From: Myxococcales bacterium
GTDB lineage: Bacteria; Myxococcota; Polyangia; Polyangiales; Polyangiaceae
Assembly: GCA_020430865.1 (NCBI GenBank)
Contig: JAGQIY010001030.1
Location: 1 to 15,204 of the forward strand
Direction of reading: 5' to 3'
Length of the DNA stretch: 15,204 nucleotides
Of the stretch, positions 7,434 to 14,475 are shown one piece after another. How positions within the stretch are numbered: the first letter of the stretch is position 1; the number at the start of each line of letters is the position of its first letter. The notes under the pieces were generated by a model that made no database searches, was not told where the DNA came from, and saw only the letters and a program-made list of their open reading frames with translations. A program made the position numbers and the translations under genes.

Positions 7434-7459
7434 GCCTAGCGCTGGGGACCAGAGCTACT
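7434..7459. other. Short convergent junction with motif CTAGCGCTGG
   Basis: The 26-base gap between convergent stops carries CTAGCGCTGG at 7436-7445, two bases after the SRPBCC stop. The same 10-mer sits two bases after the kinase stop at 4728-4737. In both places it supplies a second in-frame TAG. A role in ending transcription or translation is possible but unproven. Confidence 0.4.
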
Positions 7460-9547
7460 TCACTGGGCGAGCTCGGCGCGGCGCACGCCGGGTAGCTCGG
7501 GGCAGGCCAGGAGCCGCGGCTGGTAGTGCGTCTTGCGCACGTTGCTCTTCTTCTTGTGATAGCGGCTCTGCGCCGCCATCTGAGTCTCCAGGGCGCTCGC
7601 GAGCTGGGTGGCGATGCGGGAGTCCTGGACCACCCGGTTGGTCTGTTCGCCAGGATCGCTCTCGAGGTTGAACAGCATCACCTGCTGACTGCTGCGCTCG
7701 AGGACCAGCTTCCAGGGCCAACACACGACACCATCGGCGTTGCGGATCCCTTGGATGTTCAGGAACACACCTCGGCGCCCGCTGTCGTCGCTGACGATCA
7801 CCGGATCCGCAGAAGGCTTGAGGAGCTTGGCCATGCTTCGTCCCTGGAACGAAGGGTGTGGCGGCACCTTCACCAACTCGAGCAGGGTGGGCAGGATGTC
7901 CAGGTGACTCGTGGGCTCGTCGATGTCCTGCGCCTTGATGTGGCCGGGCCAGTGGAAGAGCAGCGGAACGCGGGACTCCTCCTCGTAGAGCGTCTTGCCG
8001 TGAGTGACTCCGCCGTGCTGATAGAAGGCCTCGCCGTGATCGCTGGTGATCACCCAGATGGTGTCCTCCAGCTGTCCGCTCTCCTTCAGCGCGCGCTCGA
8101 GCTCGCCGATCTGAGCGTCCACGTAGCGCAGGGCGTTGTCGTAGCGGTTCCTCACCCGCTCGAGGTCTTCTTCGCCGTAGTACAGGTAGTTGAAGGTTCC
8201 CTGGGGATCCGACGGCTGGTAAGGCTTCTTGGCCGACGCCGGCAGCACGTAGGGGAAGTGCGTCATCTGGAAGTTGACGTAGAGCGACCAGTGCTCATCC
8301 GCGTGCTCGCGGATGTACGCCCCCACGCGCTCGGCCGTTGCGTGATCCGGGACGACGTGCTCGCTCCCGGTGTAAACGTGGGGCCCCTGGTAGTCCTTGG
8401 CGTGCCAGTAGTCGACCGGGGTGTCCGTGGTCTGGAAGCGCAACATGCCCTGCCAGGTCTCGTCCTGAGAGCTGATGGTCACCGGCAGATACCCAAGCCG
8501 GTAGAACACATCGTGGTAGAGCATCCGCGGGTAGTCGAGGCGCGTGTACATGTCGAGCGTCGACCCACGCCGGGGGAACAGCGACGAAAGCGCGGCAGGC
8601 TGAGCGTAGTTCGAGTGGGTGGCCGTGGTCCATACCTTGCGGAAACGTGCGCTGCGACTCGCCACCCGGTCCAGGTTCGGCGTCGTGCCGCGCGTGTAGC
8701 CGTTGTAGCCGAGATGATCGATGCCCACCGACTCGAGCATCAAGAACAGGACCTTGGGGCGGGGCTCGCCGTCGTCTCGAATCCGCTCGACCGCTTGCTC
8801 CCAGAGGCGCCCGCTGGTCTGCGGCAATCCGGGCTCCACGTCGAGCTTCGGCGCCTTGGGGTCTGCGGCTCTGGGTAGCGTCCAGCGCGGATCCAGCGAG
8901 CCAATCAGCGCAAGCTCGGGGGTGGTGCGCCAGACCCCGCGCATGCTGTCGCCGACCCCGGCAAAGAGCACCGCGGCCGCGAGACTCACGATGATCACGC
9001 CTTCCGGAAGCACCTGGCGCAGGGCCGAGCCAGCGCCCTGCGAGGGGCGCCGGAGGTAGACAGCGAGGCTCACCCCCAACCCCAGCGCAGCGACGAACAG
9101 CGGATAGGTGTAGCGCGAGTAGCCCACGAACGCGGCGTCTGCGAAGTGGCTCAGGCTCCCCATCACGAACTCGAGGCCACCGAGGGTCACGAACGAGCCG
9201 CTCATCAAGCGCACGACCAAGCCCACCACGTGGGCCGCCGCGAACACGGTCGCGACCGCGCTGCTGAAGCTCACCGCCAGGATCCGCGTGAAGCGCCAGC
9301 GCAGCCCGAGCGCGCTCACCAGCGCCAGCACCACGGCGAGCGCCACGCTCAGGCCAACGGTCAGCGCGGCGCCCAGCACGCGCAGCCGCCAGGTCAGTGG
9401 CCCGAGACCGCCGAGCTCGGGGACACCGAGCCACGGCACCAGGATCAGATCGGCCAGCGCCAGCAGGCAGCCCAGCGCGCACCCCAGGCGGACGTGGCGC
9501 AAGAGCCACGCGCGGAGGTTGAGGACTGGAGGCCGACGGTCAGACAC
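7460..9547 (-). CDS. Five-span LtaS/sulfatase-superfamily membrane enzyme
   Basis: The protein has 695 residues from the GTG at 9547. Five hydrophobic segments fill residues ~20-205, followed by a large alkaline-phosphatase-superfamily domain to the C-terminus that should face the periplasm. That is the layout of lipoteichoic-acid synthase (LtaS) and related phosphoglycerol transferases. Visible metal-site candidates are E272 (LMLESVG) and D503-H504-G505-E506 (SDHGEAF), with HGKTLYEEESRVPLLFHWPG beyond. The nucleophile region reads ATHSNYAQPA (T310, S312). The CxPSR motif needed for a formylglycine sulfatase is absent, so transfer or hydrolysis of a phospho-group fits better than sulfate-ester cleavage. 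A TTG at 9601 would give an 18-residue longer N-terminus without a better ribosome site. The gene is divergent from the lipid-kinase gene. The substrate is not known. Confidence 0.8.
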   Translation of the reverse strand: MSDRRPPVLNLRAWLLRHVRLGCALGCLLALADLILVPWLGVPELGGLGPLTWRLRVLGAALTVGLSVALAVVLALVSALGLRWRFTRILAVSFSSAVATVFAAAHVVGLVVRLMSGSFVTLGGLEFVMGSLSHFADAAFVGYSRYTYPLFVAALGLGVSLAVYLRRPSQGAGSALRQVLPEGVIIVSLAAAVLFAGVGDSMRGVWRTTPELALIGSLDPRWTLPRAADPKAPKLDVEPGLPQTSGRLWEQAVERIRDDGEPRPKVLFLMLESVGIDHLGYNGYTRGTTPNLDRVASRSARFRKVWTTATHSNYAQPAALSSLFPRRGSTLDMYTRLDYPRMLYHDVFYRLGYLPVTISSQDETWQGMLRFQTTDTPVDYWHAKDYQGPHVYTGSEHVVPDHATAERVGAYIREHADEHWSLYVNFQMTHFPYVLPASAKKPYQPSDPQGTFNYLYYGEEDLERVRNRYDNALRYVDAQIGELERALKESGQLEDTIWVITSDHGEAFYQHGGVTHGKTLYEEESRVPLLFHWPGHIKAQDIDEPTSHLDILPTLLELVKVPPHPSFQGRSMAKLLKPSADPVIVSDDSGRRGVFLNIQGIRNADGVVCWPWKLVLERSSQQVMLFNLESDPGEQTNRVVQDSRIATQLASALETQMAAQSRYHKKKSNVRKTHYQPRLLACPELPGVRRAELAQ

Positions 9548-9957
9548 GTTTTCAATCGATCCGCCTCGGCTCGGGAGACGGGACGGAAGCAAGGACGGCA
9601 AGTCTGGAGGCCAGAAAAGGCCACTCTCTCGCCGCTTCTGCGCAGGACGCAGGGGGTCGAATCAAAAGCTTAGGCGGGGGGAGCGCCCAACAGAAAGTTC
9701 TCGGCTTACTTGAAACCCGCCCGCTAGGGGAGTCCTTTGTTGTGACATCGTTGCGGGAACGCCACCAGAAGGCGGCGACTTCCTCGGCACCCGCGGCGCC
9801 CTGAGCGCGATTTTGCTTTGAGGATCGCGTATGTTCCCCGCCCCGTCGTCCCCTCTCCCTCTCAGGATTCCAAGCTGGGTGCACTCGCTCCTGCAGGCGA
9901 TCCGGCGGCAACGCCGGGAGCGCGCTCCTTCTCCTCGGCAGGCCCAGACGTTCTCTC
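9548..9957. other. Divergent intergenic region, LtaS-like / lipid kinase
   Basis: The 410-base gap must contain both divergent promoters. Around 9664-9735 it is less GC-rich than the surroundings. TATGTT at 9830-9835 resembles a -10 box but has no -35 partner at the right distance. A small GGCC-AGAAAA-GGCC repeat is near 9608-9621. Frames crossing the gap on both strands are Arg/Pro-rich and have no family features. I see no RNA gene. Confidence 0.45.
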
Positions 9958-10962
9958 ATGAAGATCGGCATCTTGCTCAACCCCAACTCCCGGAAGAACC
10001 GGCGTCAGAGCGCTGAGGCGGCCCAGCGGCTAGGCCAGCTGAAGCGCCGCGTGGGGGAGCTTGGGCACGTGGTCGAGACCCAGTCCACCGACGAGCTCCG
10101 GCACGCGATCGAGGCGCTGGTGGACGACGGCGTGGAGTATCTGGTGAGCGATGGGGGCGACGGCGCCCTGCACTGGGCGCTGAACGAGGTGCGGCGGCTG
10201 CGAGGGGACGCAGGGCTCATCCCGATCGTGCCAACCTGCGGCGGAACCATCGATTTCGTCGCCCGTAAAGTCGGAGTCGAAGGCAGCCAGGACGCGATCG
10301 TCGAGCGCCTGATCCAGCACATCGAGCGTGGAGAGGCGCCACGCGTGCTGCACCTCGACAGCCTGCGCTTGACTGGAGAAGACGAGCACGGCGAGCCCTT
10401 CGATCGGCTCGGCTTCGCGCTGGCGGCGGGAGGGGTCGGACAGCGCTTCTTCGACCACTACTACTCCTCCCCCGATCCAAGCCCCGCGACGATCGTGGCG
10501 ATCGTGCTGCGCACGGTGGCATCGTTCGCGCTGGGTGCGCTGAACGTGCCCCGCACGGAAACGCTGCAGAGCTACGCAGAACAGCTCTTCCGGCCCACGC
10601 TCGCCGAGGTGAGCATCGATGGCGAGGCGCTCGGCACCACGAAGCACGGCGCGATTCACGCCGGAGCCTTCGACGTATCCCTCGGTGGTGTGTTCCGGGT
10701 CTTCCCCCTGGCGGCAGAGCCAGGGCAGCTACATTTCCAGGCGGGCGCTATCACGCCCCTCGAGATCATCGCAGCGCTCCCGGACCTGGTGCGCGGAGGC
10801 GCGATCCGCAGCCCCAACCTGCGCGAAGTCGCTGGCACGGAGCTGAGGGTCCGGGCGCTGAGCGACGAGCTCCTGGCGCCCATCATCGATGGCGAGCAGT
10901 TCACGGGTCTGCGTTCCCTGAACGTCACGCCCGGCCCCCAGGTGCCCGTCGCCACTGTTTGA
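9958..10962 (+). CDS. Diacylglycerol-kinase-family lipid kinase
   Basis: The product is 334 residues with the DAGK catalytic fold. It has an N-terminal nucleotide-binding strand (MKIGILLNPNSRKN), the loop SDGGDGALHWALNE (GGDGA at 66-70), PTCGGTIDFVARKVG at 92-106 in place of the usual P-x-GT-x-NDFAR, and the C-terminal beta-sandwich ending IIDGEQF (D311-G-E313). The family transfers phosphate from ATP to diacylglycerol, sphingosine or related lipids. Two variations stand out: Ala in place of Thr in GGDGT, and Asp without the preceding Asn in the second motif. These may mark a divergent substrate or reduced activity. No signal or membrane span is evident, so it should be cytoplasmic and membrane-associated. 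The ATG at 9958 has no good ribosome site but begins exactly at the first core strand. The hydrogenase operon begins 79 bases downstream. Confidence 0.85.
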   Translation: MKIGILLNPNSRKNRRQSAEAAQRLGQLKRRVGELGHVVETQSTDELRHAIEALVDDGVEYLVSDGGDGALHWALNEVRRLRGDAGLIPIVPTCGGTIDFVARKVGVEGSQDAIVERLIQHIERGEAPRVLHLDSLRLTGEDEHGEPFDRLGFALAAGGVGQRFFDHYYSSPDPSPATIVAIVLRTVASFALGALNVPRTETLQSYAEQLFRPTLAEVSIDGEALGTTKHGAIHAGAFDVSLGGVFRVFPLAAEPGQLHFQAGAITPLEIIAALPDLVRGGAIRSPNLREVAGTELRVRALSDELLAPIIDGEQFTGLRSLNVTPGPQVPVATV

Positions 10963-11041
10963 GATCGCGGAGACCACGCCTGGAATCACGAAAATCCAGC
11001 GCAGGAACCCCCGCGGCGCTTGAGGCATACTCGCTCCAGCG
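10963..11041. promoter_or_regulatory. Upstream region of the hydrogenase operon
   Basis: This 79-base gap precedes hydB. It holds a short inverted repeat, CTGGA-N10-TCCAG (10980-10999), which could be an operator or the tail of the preceding transcript. CATACT (11026-11031) resembles a -10 box but lies only 10 bases from the ATG and has no matching -35. The operon promoter cannot be placed with confidence. Confidence 0.3.
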
Positions 11042-12244
11042 ATGGTCGCAGTGCACTCCGCAATACCGCCGGATGGGGACGTCCCGCTCCGCCTCGACGA
11101 GGCTGGCCTGCGCGGCCTGCTCGAGGCGCTGATGGACGATGGCTTCAGCCTGGTCGGGCCAAAGCGCGTGGGTCAGGTCATCGACTACGCGCCGCTCGGC
11201 GGCCTCGACGAGTTACCTCAGGGAATCGGTGCCGAGCAGCGGCCAGGTCACTATCGACTGACGGCCCACGAGGGAGCGCAGCGGCAAGCGCGCTTCGCCT
11301 ACGCGGCGCCCGCCAGCTCCTTCAAGCGTCACTTCTTCGTGCCTCGGCTGACGTTGTTGCGCGCCAAGCGCCAGACCCCCGACGGCTCGAGCTTCCGCGT
11401 CATCGAGCTCGGGCAGTCGCCTCCGAAGCTGGCGCTGATCGGCGCCCGGAGCTGCGATCTGCACGCGATCGCCATGCAGGACCACATCCTCGGCGGGGCA
11501 TCGGCGGAGAATCCAGCGGACGCGGACTACGTCGCCCGACGCCAGGGAGTGTTCGTCGTCGCCGTCAACTGCGGGCACCCCGCAAGCACTTGCTTCTGCA
11601 CCTCGACGGGCACGGGCCCGGCAGCGCGAGAGTACTTCGACGTGTCCCTCAGCGAGCTGATCAGCGACGCCGGAGCGAGCTACGTCGCCCGCAGCGGAAG
11701 CCCGCAAGGCACCGCGTTGCTCGCGCGAGTCGCGACGCGACCGGCCAGCGCGGAGGAGCTGCAGCAGGAAGCCGATCTCCTCGAGAATGCAGCGCAGGCG
11801 ATCGAGCGGGACCTGCCGCTCACGGGCTTGGCGAGCGCGCTGCAGAGCCAGCTCGAGAGCCCGCTCTGGGACAGCATCGCGGAGCGCTGCTTGAGCTGCA
11901 CGAACTGCACGCTCGCTTGTCCGACCTGCTTCTGCTCCAGCGTCGAGGACTCGAGTAGCTTCGATGGCTGCAGCGCGGAGCGCTCACGCCGCTGGGACTC
12001 CTGCTTCACGGCGGATCACTCCTACGTGCACGGCGGCAGCGTGCGCCAGAGCACCCGCGCGCGCTACCGCCAGTGGTTGACCCACAAGCTCGGAACCTGG
12101 CGAGACCAACTCGGTGACGGCGCTTCGGTTCCCCGAGGTACTGAGGACGCCAGCGGGTGCGTGGGTTGCGGGCGCTGCATCACCTGGTGCCCAGCGGGCA
12201 TCGACATCACGAGGGAGGCAAAGCGCCTCTCGGGGCGAGGCTGA
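11042..12244 (+). CDS. hydB: Group 3b [NiFe]-hydrogenase beta subunit (4Fe-4S electron relay)
   Basis: This 400-residue subunit passes electrons between the H2-activating delta/alpha pair and the flavin subunit gamma in the cytoplasmic bidirectional (sulf)hydrogenase; the Thermococcus name is hyhB. Two ferredoxin-type motifs are intact near the C-terminus: C283-x2-C286-x2-C289-x3-C293-P and C373-x2-C376-x2-C379-x3-C383-P. The N-terminal two-thirds have the family's own conserved cysteines: GARSCDLHAI (C138), NCGHPASTCFCTS (C177, C184, C186) and CPTCFC (C296, C298), which could hold further clusters. Length and order match the Pyrococcus hydB-G-D-A operon. The ATG at 11042 has only a weak ribosome site. 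The next gene starts 1 nt after this stop. Confidence 0.92.
   Translation: MVAVHSAIPPDGDVPLRLDEAGLRGLLEALMDDGFSLVGPKRVGQVIDYAPLGGLDELPQGIGAEQRPGHYRLTAHEGAQRQARFAYAAPASSFKRHFFVPRLTLLRAKRQTPDGSSFRVIELGQSPPKLALIGARSCDLHAIAMQDHILGGASAENPADADYVARRQGVFVVAVNCGHPASTCFCTSTGTGPAAREYFDVSLSELISDAGASYVARSGSPQGTALLARVATRPASAEELQQEADLLENAAQAIERDLPLTGLASALQSQLESPLWDSIAERCLSCTNCTLACPTCFCSSVEDSSSFDGCSAERSRRWDSCFTADHSYVHGGSVRQSTRARYRQWLTHKLGTWRDQLGDGASVPRGTEDASGCVGCGRCITWCPAGIDITREAKRLSGRG
12237..12240 (+). promoter_or_regulatory. Ribosome site deciding the TTG start of the CNB-like gene
   Basis: GAGG lies 5 nt before the TTG at 12246-12248, inside the last codons of hydB. With no in-frame ATG or GTG nearby, this supports TTG as the start, with translation coupled to hydB. 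Confidence 0.5.
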
Positions 12245-12245
12245 A

Positions 12246-12731
12246 TTGGAGAACCTGGAGCGAGTCGTCAAGGCCCATCCGTTCGCGGCGGAGCTGAGCC
12301 CCGAACACCTCTCGGTGGTGGCGTGCTGCGCGCGAAACGTACGCCGCTCCCCGGGGGAGTTCCTGTTCAAGGAGGGCGCGGAAGCCGGCCGCTTCTACCT
12401 GGTCCGCAAGGGGCGCCTTGCCCTGGAGGTCGACGTTCCAGGCCGCGGAGCGACCCAGGTGGAGAGCGTGGGCCCAGGGGGTGTCGTGGGCTTCTCCTGG
12501 TTGTTCCCCGACCATCGCTGGACGCTCGACGCCCGCGCCCTCGAGACGCTGATCGCGCTGGAGTTCGACGCCACCTGCCTGCTGCCCAAGATGGAGGCCG
12601 ACCCGGCGCTCGGCTACGCGCTTACCAAGCCGCTGCTGAACGAGCTGTACAAGCGGCTCAATCAGGTACGTCTCGGCCGCCTCGACGTCTATGGCCAAGG
12701 CCGCAAGGACAGCGTCGGAGGAGGAACGTGA
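12246..12731 (+). CDS. Stand-alone cyclic-nucleotide-binding-like domain protein of the hydrogenase operon
   Basis: The product is 161 residues from a TTG start one base after the hydB stop. It is a single CRP-type cNMP-binding beta-roll: HPFAAELSPEHLSVVACCA, then GEFLFKEGAEAGRFYLVRKGRLALEV, then the phosphate-binding-cassette region GFSWLFPDHRWTLDARAL, and a C-terminal helix. There is no helix-turn-helix, so it is not a CRP/FNR transcription factor. The cassette position normally held by a ribose-binding Glu appears to be Phe (G-F-S instead of G-E-x), while an Arg is kept, so cAMP/cGMP binding is doubtful. As I recall, similar proteins with a WSWL-PP-RW motif accompany other bacterial 3b hydrogenases. 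Placement between beta and gamma suggests a subunit or regulator of the complex. Its last base overlaps the gamma start (GTGA). Confidence 0.85.
   Translation: MENLERVVKAHPFAAELSPEHLSVVACCARNVRRSPGEFLFKEGAEAGRFYLVRKGRLALEVDVPGRGATQVESVGPGGVVGFSWLFPDHRWTLDARALETLIALEFDATCLLPKMEADPALGYALTKPLLNELYKRLNQVRLGRLDVYGQGRKDSVGGGT
12717..12726 (+). promoter_or_regulatory. Strong ribosome site fixing the GTG start of hydG
   Basis: GGAGGAGGAA ends one base before the GTG at 12728. It decides the start, because the frame is open far upstream over the CNB-like gene. Confidence 0.65.
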
Positions 12732-13612
12732 GCCTACCAGTTCTTGTTTCCGAAGGGAAACATATTGAGGATCCATGGCTCCCCGCTCCGACGCGGGTGC
12801 GACGCGTCTGGCAGGAGCTCGACGACATCGTCACGCTCGAGCTCGAGCCGCCAGCGGACTTCCGGTTCGCAGCCGGTCAGTTCAACATGCTGTATGCGTT
12901 CGGCGTGGGGGAGATACCGGTCTCCATCAGCTCGGATCCGGCGACCCCCGAGCGGCTGCTGCACACCATCCGTGACGTCGGCGCGGTGAGCCACGCCTTG
13001 TGCTCGCTCGCACCGGGTGCGGAGCTAGGCCTGCGTGGCCCCTACGGCAGTGCCTGGCCCTTGCAGGACGTCCACGGACGCGACGTCGTGGTGATCGCTG
13101 GCGGTCTGGGGCTCGCGCCGCTGCGACCCGCCATCCACGGCTTGCTCGGCCAGCGCGACCGCTATGGCCGAGTCACGCTCCTCGTCGGCGCCCGCAGCCC
13201 GGACGACCTCCTGTTCCCCGCGGAGCTCAGCGCCTGGAACCGCGGCGGGGCGCTCGAGGTGTTCGTCGCCGTGGATCACGCGCCGAGCGGCTGGGGCGGG
13301 ATCCCGGATGTTCCGAGCCATGTCGGCGTGGTGACACAGCTACTGCACGAGCCGGGGTTCCGCAGGGGCTTCGACAAGCAGAAGAGCGTCGCCTTGCTGT
13401 GTGGACCGGACGTGATGTTCCGCTTCGCTAGCCGAGAACTCGATCTGCTGGGTGTACCGAGGAGCGCCCAGTACGTCTCCTTGGAGCGCAGCATGAAGTG
13501 CGCCCTCGGGTTCTGCGGGCACTGCCAGTACGGCTCGCTGCTCGTCTGCAGGCACGGTCCAGTGGTACCGCTGTCGTCGGTGCAGCGCTGGCAAGGGGTG
13601 CGCGAGCTGTGA
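12728..13612 (+). CDS. hydG: Group 3b [NiFe]-hydrogenase gamma subunit (FAD/NAD(P)H, 2Fe-2S)
   Basis: The 294-residue gamma subunit is a ferredoxin-NADP reductase-type diaphorase (hyhG in Thermococcus; not the radical-SAM HydG of [FeFe] maturation). The FAD-binding barrel carries EIPVSISS at 62-69, the family's version of RxYS. The nucleotide-binding half has GGLGLAPLR at 125-133. The C-terminus has the [2Fe-2S] motif C258-x4-C263-x2-C266-x7-C274, as in dihydroorotate dehydrogenase electron-transfer subunits. It exchanges hydride with NADP(H) or NAD(H) and sends electrons to the beta and delta subunits. The start is GTG at 12728 inside a GTGA overlap with the previous stop. The next start is again GTGA-coupled. 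All key motifs are intact. Confidence 0.92.
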   Translation: MSLPVLVSEGKHIEDPWLPAPTRVRRVWQELDDIVTLELEPPADFRFAAGQFNMLYAFGVGEIPVSISSDPATPERLLHTIRDVGAVSHALCSLAPGAELGLRGPYGSAWPLQDVHGRDVVVIAGGLGLAPLRPAIHGLLGQRDRYGRVTLLVGARSPDDLLFPAELSAWNRGGALEVFVAVDHAPSGWGGIPDVPSHVGVVTQLLHEPGFRRGFDKQKSVALLCGPDVMFRFASRELDLLGVPRSAQYVSLERSMKCALGFCGHCQYGSLLVCRHGPVVPLSSVQRWQGVREL

Positions 13613-14475
13613 CTACCCTCACCCCCGGCCCTGACTCGGGCGCCCTCCACGAAGGCGATTTCACGGACCGAAAGCTCAAGCTCGCGGTATGGAAGTTTGC
13701 CTCTTGCGATGGCTGTCAGCTGTCGCTGCTGGACTGCGAAGACGAGCTGCTGGCGCTCACGTCACGCGTCGACATCGCGTACTTCCTGGAGGCCACTCGC
13801 TCGGTCCAGCCAGGGCCCTACGACGTCTCGTTGGTCGAAGGCTCGATCACGACCCATGAAGACCGAAAACGTATCCAGGCCGTGCGGCGCCAGTCGCGTT
13901 TCGTGATCACCCTGGGAGCCTGCGCCACGGCCGGGGGTATCCAGGCGCTGCGCAACGGACGCGACCTGCCCGAGTTCGCCAGCATGGTCTACGCGCATCC
14001 CGAGTATCTCGACAGCCTCGACACCTCGACGCCCATCGCCTCGCATATCCACGTGGATTTTGAGCTGCGTGGGTGCCCGGTTGACAAGCATCAGTTACTG
14101 GAGGTCCTCAGCGCGCTCCTGATGGGCCGCAAGCCAGCCATCTCGCACCACAGCGTGTGCGTCGAATGCAAACTTCGCGGCAACGCGTGTGTTCTGGTGA
14201 GCGCCGGCGAACCCTGCCTCGGACCCATCACCCACGCCGGCTGCGGTGCGCTCTGCCCCAGCTACGACAGACCTTGCTACGGCTGCTTTGGCCCCGCCGA
14301 GGCTGCCAACCCTGCAGCGCTGAGTCGACGCTTGCTGGGCGTGGCCCCGCCTCAGGACCCGACCATCGACGTGCCGCGGGACGCTCTGGTCAAGGCAGCT
14401 CGCCTGCACCGCCTGCTCCAGACCTTCAACACGCTGGCGCCCGAGTTCCGCGAGGAGGCGGAACACCATGGCTAG
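13609..14475 (+). CDS. hydD: Group 3b [NiFe]-hydrogenase small (delta) subunit
   Basis: The small subunit has 288 residues and carries three iron-sulfur clusters that wire the NiFe site to the other subunits (hyhS in Thermococcus). The cluster nearest the active site is marked by SCDGCQ (C33, C36), LGACATAGG (C105) and RGCPVD (C156). The C-terminal half holds the medial and distal cluster ligands: [11 protein letters not shown] (C184, C187, C194), GEPCLGP (C203), GCGALCP (C212, C216) and CYGCFGP (C223, C226). There is no twin-arginine signal and no C-terminal membrane helix, so the enzyme is cytoplasmic. The GTG start at 13609 overlaps the hydG stop (GTGA), with AAGGGG 11 nt upstream. The end overlaps the large-subunit start by 8 bases. 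Confidence 0.93.
   Translation: MTTLTPGPDSGALHEGDFTDRKLKLAVWKFASCDGCQLSLLDCEDELLALTSRVDIAYFLEATRSVQPGPYDVSLVEGSITTHEDRKRIQAVRRQSRFVITLGACATAGGIQALRNGRDLPEFASMVYAHPEYLDSLDTSTPIASHIHVDFELRGCPVDKHQLLEVLSALLMGRKPAISHHSVCVECKLRGNACVLVSAGEPCLGPITHAGCGALCPSYDRPCYGCFGPAEAANPAALSRRLLGVAPPQDPTIDVPRDALVKAARLHRLLQTFNTLAPEFREEAEHHG

Noticed and set aside
7526..8878. 450-residue plus-strand frame opposite the LtaS-like gene
   Set aside because: It is an antisense shadow without motifs; the minus-strand frame has the DHGE metal motif and five membrane segments.
8295..9509. 404-residue minus-strand frame within the LtaS-like gene
   Set aside because: It overlaps the real gene on the same strand in another frame, and its composition is dominated by Arg, Ala and Gly.
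9740..9765. Sigma-54 promoter-like TGTGAC...TTGC before the lipid kinase
   Set aside because: It lacks the GG of the -24 element and the spacing is one base off.
12323..12727. Upstream extension of the hydG frame
   Set aside because: It covers the CNB-like gene in another frame and is Arg/Pro-rich; a strong ribosome site places the start at 12728.
12246..12731. CRP/FNR-type transcription factor
   Set aside because: The protein ends at 161 residues, right after the beta-roll and its C-helix, with no helix-turn-helix region.
13498..13608. Upstream extension of the hydD frame
   Set aside because: It would overlap the [2Fe-2S] end of hydG by over 100 bases; GTG 13609 in a GTGA overlap fits the operon style.
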